A DNA stretch of 64,000 nt from Cotesia glomerata (taxonomy: Eukaryota; Arthropoda; Insecta; Hymenoptera; Braconidae), in the NCBI RefSeq assembly GCF_020080835.1, contig NC_058161.1:15365603-15429602 (forward strand). Reading direction: 5' to 3'. The position numbers and the translations under genes are program-made. The notes below the pieces were generated by a model. The model ran no database searches, was not told the origin of the DNA, and saw only the letters and a list, made by a program, of their open reading frames with translations. Shown in pieces: positions 33,587 to 44,567 of the stretch (the stretch's first letter is position 1; each line of letters begins with the position of its first letter).

Positions 33587-36500
33587 CGCCGGAACCAAAT
33601 TGATTACTTAATTAATGAATAAATTAACAATAAAATCTAAATTAAAAAATTAATTTCGCTTACTTGATGATTGTATTTTTTGATTAACTGTTGAATTAGA
33701 CGGTTGACTCGGTGGTATTAAGTGCATTCTATTTTTCTTTTTTAACATTCTTAATTGTGAAATTTCCGATACATAACGTTTTCGCATCTCCACATTGTCT
33801 ACAAACTTAGGATTGTTTTTTTTTAAGTAGTCCTAAAAAATTAAAAATCATCAATAATTATTAACAAAAAATTTATTTAGCATATTTTTTAATAAATTCA
33901 AATAAAACGAACCTTCAACTGAAATTGAGTAGAATCGCAGTGGCAATTATCGCTACTACACGAATTGTTCAAGTCAGAAGTATCTAGCGTTTTTGGCGGA
34001 GATTGAGTTTTAGTTTTTGAATAAATTTTTTCGTTTTTTTTGTTAAAAGATAATTCATAAGCAATCGGCTTGATGTACATTGCTTTACTAGAAGAATTTT
34101 GATTCCCACTATGACACGTTTTACAATTTTCACAACTTACTACTTGATTAACTTTTTCATTTTTCTCACCATCCTTTTCAAGCTCTTCTCGATTTTTCAG
34201 AATCTTTTTATCATCTTCATTTTTCAACTCTCTTTCTTGACTTTCTTCATCCATCGCTTTGCCGTCAGTTTGATGGTTACAGCATACAACGACGATATCT
34301 GACGTACACAAACCTTTGTGATGATATTTAGCTCTATTAAATTTTTTTCCATCCTCAGTAACTGTAAAATCAGATTTACATCGGTCGTTTAGTTGATTTT
34401 TAGTTTCTTTTTTAGAATTCATTTGAGATTGGTTGATTGTGGGCTTTTTATTATCTGTACACAATTGTTTAAACTGAGAACTTGATTCAGAAGAAAATCC
34501 AAGTTGCTTTTGGCATTCATAACGTTCGCTTTTATTTTTTGCTAGCCGAGAAACTTCTGAAGATAATGAAGACAGTTCTGACAATGGCGATCTCACAGTT
34601 GGTCCACTGTCACTTGAATTCTTATTGGCTATTACATCTTTGATACCATACCGTGTATGACTATTTTTGTTTTCCAAAATCTTTTGATTTTCTTTAAATT
34701 TTTCAACGAGATTTCCATGTGAAGACCATTGCTTATTTTTTTTTAAATTAGAACTAGAATTCGGTAAATTTTCTTCCACCCGTTTTGATTTTTCTTTTAA
34801 ATGATCTTTTTTATCTTTGCTAATAGATTCAATAGATTCTTCTAGTAATTTTTTCAAGCTCGATAAATGATTGATTTCACTATTTATCCAGACAAGTTGA
34901 TTTTTTTTTTCCATTTCAACATAGTCTATCAAGCGCGTCGCCGATACTATTTTAGAGTTACACCATTCATGTGCAAACAGTTTTTCTGACATTGTTGAAG
35001 GTAATCTCCAATCTTTCTTCTCTAGTCCTGCATTGTTCTGAACTTTACCTTGTTGCTCTGAATTACTCTGCGAACTGTTAACAGAAACAGGTGTAGTAGT
35101 AGTGGTGTTTGTCGAGGTAGTGATAACAGTACTGTTGCCACTGGTAATATTCGATGATGTAGTGATTGAAGTTGTTGCCGTGGAAGTTGAAATTGGTGCG
35201 ATTCGGGGAGTTTTTGTGGGTCCAGTAGTAGCTATGGGTATTATCGAAGACGATGGTTCTCTCATTAATCCGTTTGATGACTTGGCAGATTTTTCTTGAT
35301 AATTTAAATTTGGTAGTTGAGGTAAGAAGCTATCAGAACTTTCAGTTTTATCAATTTCAAATAATTGATCGTCTTTTTGATTTTTCAATGAACTGTGACG
35401 ATAATAATAAAAACAATGTTTATCATTTCTCAAGCCCATTCGAGCTTTTCTTCCATCTTGCATACAGTCTGTCCTGTCAGTAATTCTTTCGTCAAAATTA
35501 TCGCTACTTTCACTGTTTATAAATTGGCTTTTATTTTTAATTTCTCTATTTTGATTTTTCCGATTTGAGGTAAAAACTCTTTTACCTAGTTTAGAATTTT
35601 CTGATGATTCCTCAGTAGTATTTTGTTGATTTCTTTTTTTGGCAAGAGCTTGGATTATTTCGTTACAATATATCTTATTTCTAGTATTATCTGGATTCCA
35701 CGGTACATTATCCTCTAATTTACATTCTATTTTATCATCAGTGTACTTTGCAGTGACAAGTCTTTTTATTACATGGTGAATTAAACGTTTTTTAACTTGT
35801 TTATCACACTTATTAGCATTAACGAGACTTTTCAATATTGTTAAACTCCGTTCTAGATCATGAAGAAGACTATCAGAGTGACCCCAAAGTTTTTCATCCA
35901 AGCTTGAACTTGTATTTGGCATTGTTGAATAAGATCTATCAGTATGAATAGATGTTATGTGACTAGTATTGTCCATGTGATCTAAATTTTGGTAAGTATG
36001 ACCAGGAAAATATTCAAAACTATTAGATGTTCTACCTCCTTCTATTTCTTCTTGCTGAGATTCTTGTTGAGATGAAAAATTATTATTTTTTGGCTCTTTC
36101 TGTTTTGTTGAACTGTTTTCGTCCCTGCTATCATATTTAGATTTAATTTGTGAACTTTTGAGAGTTAGATTATTAATTTCATTTTCAGAATAACTTTTAT
36201 CGTCTTTTTCATTTTGTACTTTGTCTATTTCACTTGCTTTGTCATGCAACTCAGTTTGCCAATTTTTAACTTTTTCTTCGACATTCATTTTCCCAGCTTG
36301 ATCTATTCCTCCAGATAAAGAAACTTGAGTTTCTTTCGTCGTTTTAGTCGAACCATTTTCAGAAATATAATTTATTTGTACATATTTGTCACATACAGTA
36401 GGTTTATTTACGATTGTTGTGAATGAAGAAGTAGATTGAAAATTAAAAGGAACTACAAGGCCTCTGTTATCATCAGTCGTTAGTTTTCTTAAATCTATTT

Positions 36501-37674
36501 CACTTAGACTTCGTCTTATAGGATTTTTTTTATTATTTGAAATAGAAAAATATTTTTTAGACGAACTAGATGATTTACAATCAGACGGTGTCGACTTATC
36601 ACTTTTTCGATCAAGTTCTTTTTGATTTTTTTCTTTACTGTTAGACGGAGCATCGCTTTTTAGTAAAATTTCATTATCACTAGTTATATTTCCTGCTATA
36701 ATATTTGAATATGTAGTTTTAATAATTGGAGTGATTTTTAATTCATCTTCAGAATTTATCATGTCGTCAGTTAATTGAGTAGAGTGAGCGTTGGGCTTCG
36801 AAGATTGCTGTTGAGTTCTAGACGGTGAGCTGAGTGCATTGCCATTAAAAGATTCAACATTTGAAGCAGTAGTTCCTTCAGGATCTAATCGATATGATGT
36901 AGGGCACAAGCTGTGAGTTGAAACTTTGTGTTCTACTGATTGAATTACGTGTAATGAATCTTTTTCTGTTGATAATAGAACATTGCTATAACCAACATCT
37001 GCCCAACTATCCCATTCTAGTGGCTTGTGGGATGTATTGCTAGATGCTGGTGACAAAATTTTTAAATCACGATCAGTTTCTAAATTTAAAATTCCAGATT
37101 TTTCTATCCTCGGACTATTTTCACGTATATTTATTTCTGGTTCGAGATATACATTTGGTTTTACTTGAATTTCTGGCGATGAAGATCTTGGCTCTAAAAA
37201 AACTCTTTCTACATAAGGATCATTAATAGCTTTACCAAGAGACCCAGATAATTGTCCAATAAGAGGAGGTCGAGTCCACCTTCGTCGCTCTTTTGGGGCA
37301 TCAAGATAGTTTTCATTTGACGTAGTAATAGTTTGTCGTGATCTAGGTAAAATTTTATCATAAGCTTTCCAACTATGGTTATGCTGCTCAGCATTCGTTC
37401 CAGGTAATGAAAAAAATCTATTCAAGTTTGAATTTTGCGAGTATTTATGATAATATTCCATCACTTGAGAAGAGAGAGATTTATCGACTTCACAAGATAC
37501 ATCTGACGCAAACTTTTGCTGTCTCTTTTCAGTAGAAACAACGTGAGGTTCCAAGGGAGTACTGTTCAAATTTGTTAAGTTGAATTTTTGAAGCTGACAT
37601 TCTTTTTTTGATTCTTTTATTTTTTCGAGGTTTTCAATCCGTTCATCGTCACTCGATTCGGGATTAATGTCCAT
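29901..37674 (-). CDS. ALMS-motif (Alstrom syndrome protein 1-like) centrosomal protein
   Basis: Three minus-strand coding exons join in phase: 37674-33913, 33832-33664 and 30124-29901, giving 1384 aa. Exon 1 encodes a long Ser/Asn/Lys-rich, mostly disordered protein with conserved-looking islands: ERRRWTRPPLIGQLSGSLGK near residue 130, a helical block LHDLERSLTILKSLVNANK near 605, and KLFAHEWCNSKIVSATRLID near 895. The C-terminus matches the ALMS motif. YLKKNNPKFVDNVEMRKRYV is the counterpart of the family's xxRPxFIxRSxxRxxxL block. The last exon, with IRSKRKQQEKEDRMRRNHLM followed by KIFCKKLQQKVLRG, matches the REEEKRKxEYxxxRLRAQLYKKRVTxxLLG ending. Known role: centriole/centrosome and ciliary base localisation. 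The first exon is preceded by an acceptor (TTTTTTTTTAG), so a 5' UTR exon lies upstream. Intron 2 (3.5 kb) is full of repeats. Confidence 0.87.
30560..30640 (-). repeat. GC-rich hairpin module, copy B, right fragment
   Basis: ATAGTATATTACACACCTAG then GGAAGTAAAGTAAGAAATGT and CTCAGATCACATGTGTTATG match, in inverted orientation, the end of the module at 62760-63035. The remainder of this module resumes at 31617, after a ~960-bp insertion. Confidence 0.6.
30640..31617. mobile_element. Unclassified ~960-bp insertion splitting hairpin module B
   Basis: The insertion interrupts the module between CACATGTGTTATGTCCG (about 30622) and its inverted echo CGGACATAACACATGT (about 31622). It has an LTR-promoter-like passage (TTTAAAAACGCC near 30806, then TTCTTTCAGTTAATT near 30838), a CAGCGTTACC-like stretch, an AATAAAATG near 31277 and a GTTCGAGTCCCGACC B-box-like motif near 31370. 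These would fit a solo LTR or SINE-like unit, but ends and target duplication are not clear. Confidence 0.35.
31617..31840 (-). repeat. GC-rich hairpin module, copy B, left fragment
   Basis: It contains GCCGAGGCGAAGCCGAGG, then CATGTGATCTGAGGCTTTCT, a TATACTATTTTTTTGCTTGA stretch and a CGGCACTTTCGTTTAGCG hairpin centre. All are recognisable in copies A and 62760-63035. It lies in reverse orientation to copy A. Confidence 0.6.
32297..32372. repeat. GC-rich hairpin with nested palindromic loop
   Basis: The arm GATGCCTGCCCC(T)CCGA is mirrored by TCGGGGGCAGGCATC. The loop holds a second palindrome, GCACTCGCTTCGCTCGTGC. In style it resembles the CCGAGGCGAAGCCGAGG loops nearby: a GC-rich arm around a central CTTCGC. 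Confidence 0.6.
32424..32545. repeat. Hairpin sharing outer arms with the GC-rich module but a different loop
   Basis: The outer arms AAAATAGTATACACTACACG and TAGTGTAATATACTATTT are those of the GC-rich module. The interior is a different stem: CAGAAGTTTGAGA against TCTCAAACTTTCTG, enclosing GCGTGCCGTGATCATGGCGC. Confidence 0.6.
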
Positions 37675-37866
37675 TATAAGATTTATGAGATCTAAAAAAA
37701 AAAAAACTTTTCATAAGAATTTTTAATTTAGATTTTGTTTATTGATGCCAAAGCACAAGCCAGATGGCAATTTTTATTACATAGTATATCCAGTTTTTAC
37801 AAGAAAACAATTTTTGTGCGTACATAATGTAGTTTTGCGTAAAATTACTTTAAATAATTTGTATAT
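37675..37866 (-). promoter_or_regulatory. ALMS gene 5' UTR segment and splice acceptor
   Basis: Reading the minus strand, a 14-T polypyrimidine tract ends in TTTTTTTTTAG at about 37692. Then comes a 17-base leader before ATG at 37674. The real transcription start is therefore upstream, beyond this intron. Confidence 0.45.
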
Positions 37867-38785
37867 GGGTGATTCTCTGTAAGGATGTTTTTTGCTGTCT
37901 CAGGCATTTTTTTATTAGAAAAATTGTTATTTTGTTACTAAAAAAAATTTATTACGAAAGTAAAAAAACATTTCTATTTGGAGCATTGAAAATTAAAATG
38001 AAATAAATTTTGGTTTTTTTTCTATAAATTCGTAAACCACCGAAATAACAGTCCCCTGAGCTGTCCCACTCCCAAAATTAAAACTTTAAGATTAAATTTT
38101 GTTATTCGTCCATAATATATAATTTGGTCTATAATATTTATAAACTTAATTAGTTAAATAACAATCTTCTTCAATGAAAAGTACCGAAAGTTAATTCGTT
38201 TCATTAAATTCATTAAACCAAAGTTTGTCCCAGGCATTTTAAGAACAGTCCCCTGCCAGAAGTTCAAAGTCAAAAAAAAAGAAACTTCAGCGTGTTATTT
38301 TACCTTTTGTAAGGTTTATAAGGACCTAACTAGCCTTGAGTTAATAACCATAGGGCTGTTAGCGCTTTATCGCCATTTTATTTAGTGTCAAAGCACCGTT
38401 TGTGCTGAAAATATGTGTCTGGGCCACTTCAAAACTCAGTCCCCTGGCAACTATTTTTATTTATAATTTATTTATAAAATTGGATCCATAAGTCTTAATA
38501 TTATTCTAATTAATGTAAACATTCATTGAGAACTTGAAAAGTTGAATGCATTGAGATATTTTGCTTGATTTTTCTCAATTTGATAAGAAAAAAACAGTCC
38601 CCTGTCATGTTACATGGCAAAAGATACACAAATATCAAAAAAACAAAAATTAATTCGGCTTTTTATTTATTATGATTAAGCTGATAGTTTTGTAGCTCTT
38701 GTTAATTTTTTTTCTAATAAAATCAAAAATAATTTGGTCGGACAATTTTGTACAGATTTAAGACGTCCTTACAGAGAATCACCTA
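37867..38785. mobile_element. TIR element GGTGATTCTCTGTAAGGA with repeated CAGTCCCCTG
   Basis: The left end GGGTGATTCTCTGTAAGGAT and the right end GTCCTTACAGAGAATCACC are inverted complements. The interior carries four exact copies of the 10-mer CAGTCCCCTG (38049, 38246, 38437 and 38595), spaced about 150-200 bp apart. No ORF is present. Confidence 0.7.
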
Positions 38786-39089
38786 AATAAACAAGGTAAA
38801 ATCAAATTAAACATGGAAATTAATGTAGAAAATAAGAATTTTAATGTAATCAATTCCCAATTTTTGTAATAAACTCTTGGCTAATTTCAAATCTTAACAG
38901 ATATTTAAAAAACACTAATTTTCAGTTTTCGTTCCTTTTTTTTTTTTTTTTAAATGCAAGTACATTAAAATATTATTGTTTATATTTTTTCTTTATATGT
39001 AATATGATTTGTAAAAGGACGTTAAATTTATTCTTCAGTGACCCTATTATTGGCTATTGCTGTTGGGTCTTTATATAAAGAAATAAATA
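38786..39089. other. AT-rich spacer leading to a non-LTR 3' end
   Basis: A poly-T run lies near 38938. At about 39030-39090 on the minus strand there is AAGACCCAACAGCAATAGCC after an (ATTT)n tract, which looks like the 3' UTR or tail of the retrotransposon fragment on its right. Confidence 0.35.
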
Positions 39090-39340
39090 AATAAATTCCA
39101 ATGATAACTTAGTAAAATAATTCTGTGAATTGCATTCACTTTATCCTTACCATAATCTTTAATCTTTAATGTATTAAATTTAAATTTGTTATTTATTAGA
39201 TTTTATTTTAATTATCAAGATTTAATAAGTAATTGAAAACTTATTTTTTGAAGCTACTCGAATTTACAATTTCGTGTGGGAGTTCTTCCCAAAGTCTTAT
39301 TACAGTCACCAAAAAAGATTTTTCTAAGTAGCTTAAAGTG
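39090..39340 (-). mobile_element. Non-LTR retrotransposon 3' fragment (minus strand)
   Basis: On the minus strand, about 39330-39240 reads SYLEKSFLVTVIRLWEELPH followed by EIVNSSS. This is the conserved F-x-V-x-x-I-R-x-W-x-x-L-P tail found at the C-terminus of insect non-LTR reverse transcriptases. It is followed by AT-rich 3' UTR and a short (ATTT)n tail near 39090. It is a 5'-truncated dead copy. Confidence 0.6.
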
Positions 39341-39999
39341 AAAAAAGGCCATTCGGCAGCCGAAATGGAAGTAGATTTTTCAAATAAAAAAAATCGATTT
39401 TCAATAAAATAATATAAATACTAATAACGTATAACTTAGTTTATGAATTAAAAACAAAATTCAATAATAAGTTTAAAACTATTTAGAACAAATTTTGGAA
39501 AAAAAATTATCTTGTGAAGAAAAAGTTTCTCAAATATTTATCAAACAATTGCAAAGATTATAAGATTTGAATTATAAATGTCCAAATTTTAAGTAATCGC
39601 TTAGGAACAACAATTTCCAAGTTAATCAGAATTTTAAAACCGGACAAAATTTTAATTGAAGAAAACAATATTTCGAACTAATTTGTGACATATTTACTGA
39701 CGACCTACCCAAAAACATTACACGAAAGACTGATCAATATCGTAACTATTGAATTTACATCATGATTAAGCTATGATGCAGACAATAATTCTAAAACGGC
39801 TGCAACAGTAAAACTGTTTCATTAAACGAACTCTAAAAGGAGTAATATTGAGGCTATTACCACTTCTAAGTAGTGAAAATTGAATCTTATTAAAAGACCT
39901 TTACGATGCATTTTACCGAATTTTAATATCTTGTCTAGTTCAGTAATTATACCAAGTTGCAGTAGTAAAAACAGCAATTTTTACGATTTTCAAAATTTC

Positions 40000-40165
40000 A
40001 AAATCCTGTAATTTTCAAATTACTCGCCCGGTTAAGCTCATCTTAGAACTTAACCTTGGTTTTGATCGATAGATAAAGCATGTTGAGTTTGAGAAGAATC
40101 GGTTATAAATTGAAAACGCTATCGTGCTGACAAGCCGCGTTATATCGTATAAATATATATATATG
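40000..40165 (+). repeat. Family C fragment, left of the retrotransposon insertions
   Basis: TTAAGCTCATCTTAGAACTT, AACGCTATCGTGCTGACAAG and CCGCGTTATATCGTATAAAT match family C near 12100-12230. The family continues at about 42705 (AACTTTTGAACTATATG, GCGCCATGAGGACGGCTGCA), so the non-LTR copies and the MITE between them were inserted into it. Confidence 0.55.
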
Positions 40166-40980
40166 GGATCCATATTTCGAGAACTCTTTCCTGGGACATG
40201 CATATTTCGCAGCTGTCACGTAAAGTGTATGGTGCACTAAATAGTTTAAAATACAGAAAGAATATCTTATCATTAACAAACTTGATTGTAAACTTCAGCG
40301 TCTTGTAAATAGTATTATTCGATTTATTTTTAATTTAAAACGGGATGAACATATTACACCATATCGACGTCAACTAAATTGGTTAACTGTTAAATCGCGC
40401 AGGTTGTATTATTTGGGCTGCTTATTCTACATACTATTATCTACAGGTGAACCTAAATTTCTGAGAAGCCTATTTGTTGATGAAGACCCTGAAATTAGAC
40501 GATCAGACAGATTAGCAGCAAAAAATAACGTCATGTTAAAAATTCCCAAATTTTCGAGTACCATTTATGAATATTCTTTTCTTGTTTCTGCTATCAGGTT
40601 CTGGCAAGATTTGCCACCTGAAATCCCAAACTCTCTTAGCTTAGAATCATTTAAATCGAAGCTATTTGATTTTCTTTTAAGTTTAGATTAGCTAGATTTC
40701 TATTTACAATTATTGTACTATACTAGTAAAGTAAAAATTGTGTATATTAAGATACTAAAAACTGTAATCATGCTTTTCTTTCTGAATGCACTTAAATATT
40801 ACGTTTAGTTACGATATACTTCTAATTTGAATTATATTGTTTATAAATATTACAAAATTTTATATGTAACCAATACTTCGAATCTCATTTTATTACTTAT
40901 GTGAAACTAAATTATATGTATTTTACTTTTTGTTATTTGGCTCTATGCCTTGGCATTTAAATTTCAATAAATAAAAATAT
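40166..40980 (+). mobile_element. Non-LTR retrotransposon, 5'-truncated RT C-terminus
   Basis: The frame reads RLVNSIIRFIFNLKRDEHIT, PYRRQLNWLTVKSRR, then (40404-40691) a region ending FLVSAIRFWQDLPPEIPNSL and SLESFKSKLFDFLLSLD. These are typical of the C-terminal part of CR1/Kiri/Jockey-like reverse transcriptases. An AT-rich 3' UTR follows with GGCTCTATGCCTTGGCATTT and AATAAATAAAAATATATATA. There is no upstream RT domain, so this is a dead copy. The exact clade is uncertain. Confidence 0.75.
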
Positions 40981-40984
40981 ATAT

Positions 40985-41655
40985 ATATGAGACCTTCAGT
41001 GGGAATAGGTCCGCTGCAGGACTTAGTGCAATAACAATTAATTGCTCCCTCACCACCAACGTCGCCTAATGTTTTGCCAACATCTACCACAGTTTCTAAG
41101 GAATTACATATTTGCCACCTTAATGCGCAATCACTACATAGCCACTTTGCCGAATTTAAAGAATTTTTTAGAACGCATTCCTTTGATGTTATTGCAATTT
41201 CAGAAACCTGGCTAACTGATATTCCGTAATGAATTAATTTTTCTGCAACTGATGTTGCGCAGAGGAGATGTACGACAAGATTATTTAAGGCTTCCAGCTA
41301 GCCATCTTGCTTTTTATGATAAGTCATTTATAGTATCAGCAATACGCGTTTGGAACACATTACCAGCAAATCTTACAAATCTTGATACTTTTAATGAATT
41401 TCGTAGCGCTGCATTCAACTATTTTCATAGTCTAGAATCGATTAATTAAGATACTATGTAGTTGTTTCTGATCTGAACGGATTAAAATTAATTTAATTTA
41501 ATGTAACTTAAATTTATATTCTATATTTGTACTAAAATTAATACTATGTATTAAACCAATGTAAAAAATGTAATTTTCTCTTATGTATGGCCACAAGGGA
41601 TTACGATCTCATGGTCAAATAAATAATATATCTATCTATCTATCTATCTATATAT
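40985..41655 (+). mobile_element. Internally deleted non-LTR retrotransposon (endonuclease start fused to RT tail)
   Basis: About 41100-41228 encodes ELHICHLNAQSLHSHFAEFK then SFDVIAISETWLTDIP, the start of an apurinic-type endonuclease domain (HLNAQSL and ISETWL motifs). It then jumps directly to 41252-41449, which encodes the RT C-terminal tail ending FIVSAIRVWNTLPANLTNLD and FRSAAFNYF. More than 2 kb of normal ORF2 is missing between them. The copy ends in a 3' UTR (GGCCACAAGGGATTACGATC) and a (CTAT)n tail typical of CR1-like insertions. Confidence 0.78.
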
Positions 41656-41663
41656 ATATATTA

Positions 41664-42686
<1,023 letters not shown>

Positions 42687-42939
42687 CATACATATATATA
42701 TATATATAAACTTTTGAACTATATGTATTTTCTGACTCAGCTCGACAAACTGAGTCAGAAAATGGCTAAATTTTTTAAAAGTTGCGCCATGAGGACGGCT
42801 GCAATAGTTAGATTTTTATAAAATCTACTAAAAAGGTAGTTTGAAGGTGTGCTTTTTTTTGCAGCTAATCGATTTGAAGGTCGAACATCAGATTCCTCAA
42901 CGAATAAATAATTAATGATTGTTGTGAGGCTAAATTTTT

Positions 42940-43135
42940 ATGAGACTGAAGCTGAGAGACATCTGATAATTTTATTAACAAATAAATTATAGCAAGAAAA
43001 ATTTATTTAAGAAATTTAATTTCTAGAAATTCTACAAAGTTGTAAATGTAATTTTTCTTAAATAATTTTCTTGACCTAGTTTATTTTTCAAGAAAAATTA
43101 AAAAATTATCAAGTTTCTGCTAATTTCAGTACTAT
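42940..43135. repeat. Copy of abundant short TIR repeat
   Basis: The left end ATGAGACTGAAGCTGAGAGA and the right end CTGCTAATTTCAGTACTAT are inverted complements. The interior is palindromic and AT-rich (GAAATTTAATTTCTAGAAATT). Confidence 0.65.
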
Positions 43136-43481
43136 CCCAAGCGTCACAAAAAAAATGTTGACTTTTTGGTACATTTCACTTAACGAGAAGTTAAAAAATT
43201 AATAATCGTTAACTTAAATTCAACAAAACATTAACATAAAAATTTGTGCCGCTTAGGATATATTTTTTATAAAATAATTATTGGTATGCTTAAAGCGCAA
43301 AAAAAACGCTCTTAGCGAGAACAAAGAAGGCTTAAACAACGCATCAATGGATTATTTTGGAACTAAATTAAAAAAAAAATGAGAAAATCAATAACCAATA
43401 AATTTAAACTTTAAATTTATCTCTAGATAAAAATATTTCGAATTATAAATAAAAAAAAAGATAAATAAAATACTTACTTAA

Positions 43482-43800
43482 TAATTGAGGTTAGTTTACT
43501 TTTTAATTTAGTAGATTTATTAATTGTTTTATTAAACAATAGAATTTTTACTTTTTTTCAAGACCTAACTTGTTCAATAAAAAATATTATTGAACTTTTA
43601 ATATTCACTTATATTTAATAATTTATAATTAATATATGAAATTTAATAAAAAAACAATTTACAGAGTTTTGTTTACATTTTTTAAGCTATTCAGTTTTGT
43701 TATGATTTGAGAATTAACGCACATTATTGAAGATGGTATCCAAGTTACCCGCTAGAGAGCAGAATGGTTTGAATAATAGCGCGCTAATTTAAAACTTTAT
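43482..43800 (-). other. Candidate non-coding 5' exon/promoter of the ALMS gene
   Basis: On the minus strand a near-ideal donor, ATTAA|GTAAGTATTTT, lies at about 43481. Upstream of it is a less AT-rich patch (43730-43795, with CCGCTAGAGAGC and GCGCGC). This could be the first exon spliced to the acceptor at about 37692, making the ALMS transcript unit about 14 kb. The link is inference only. Confidence 0.28.
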
Positions 43801-43812
43801 CAAATACAACAT

Positions 43813-44046
43813 AGGATAAAAGACCCCACTAGTGGCGAGGACCCCATTAATGACACTTTCTTTGATTTTGGTACTTATTAAATTAATGAAATCATTAATT
43901 TCAATAATGAATCTATTATTTTTAATCTTTAAGACCTTTAGACTAAAAAAATTTTTAATTTTCATTCCAAGTAGAACATTTTTTCATTGAAATAAAAAGT
44001 GCCACTAATAGGGGTTAAAGGTGCCACTAATGGGGTCTTTTACCTT
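43813..44046. mobile_element. TIR element of the AGGTAAAAG set
   Basis: The left end TAGGATAAAAGACCCCACTA and the right end TAATGGGGTCTTTTACCTTA are inverted complements, with subterminal repeats GACCCCATTAATGACACT and GGTGCCACTAATGGGG. It is about 230 bp long and has no ORF. Confidence 0.65.
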
Positions 44047-44078
44047 AGGTAATTAGTTTTTAGATAAATTTTATAATA

Positions 44079-44279
44079 ATGATACTGAACTCAACAAACG
44101 ATTGACAATTTTTAATTTTTTTTTTCATCAATTAAATCAGAATTTAAAGAACAGTTTTTAAAAATTGCATTTGTAATTTTTTTAATTTTCTATTTGTGGA
44201 AGTTTTGATTAATTTTTTTTCATAATAATTTTTTATAAAAATCTAAAAAACTGTATCTTTTATTAAATTTCAGTATCAT
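44079..44279. repeat. Copy of abundant short TIR repeat
   Basis: The left end ATGATACTGAACTCAACAAA and the right end TTAAATTTCAGTATCAT are inverted complements around an AT-rich interior of about 200 bp. Confidence 0.7.
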
Positions 44280-44567
44280 TTTATAATCTTCTAATTTATT
44301 ATCAATTTTAATAAGAGAGTATATACAAAGATGAAAGTAATAAATTATTGCGTTATTTGTAAATAAAGAGGATTTATTGAATAATGTACATTAATTGAGC
44401 ATCTTAAAATTTATTGTTTAATCTAATCGAATATTTTATGTACAAATATATATATAAATATACTTATGTAAGTCATAATGATAAAAATAATTTTATTTTA
44501 TTATAAAGATAATTAAATTTTAAAAATCCATCGTAAAATTTGATAATTCAAGAGCATACATTGATTT

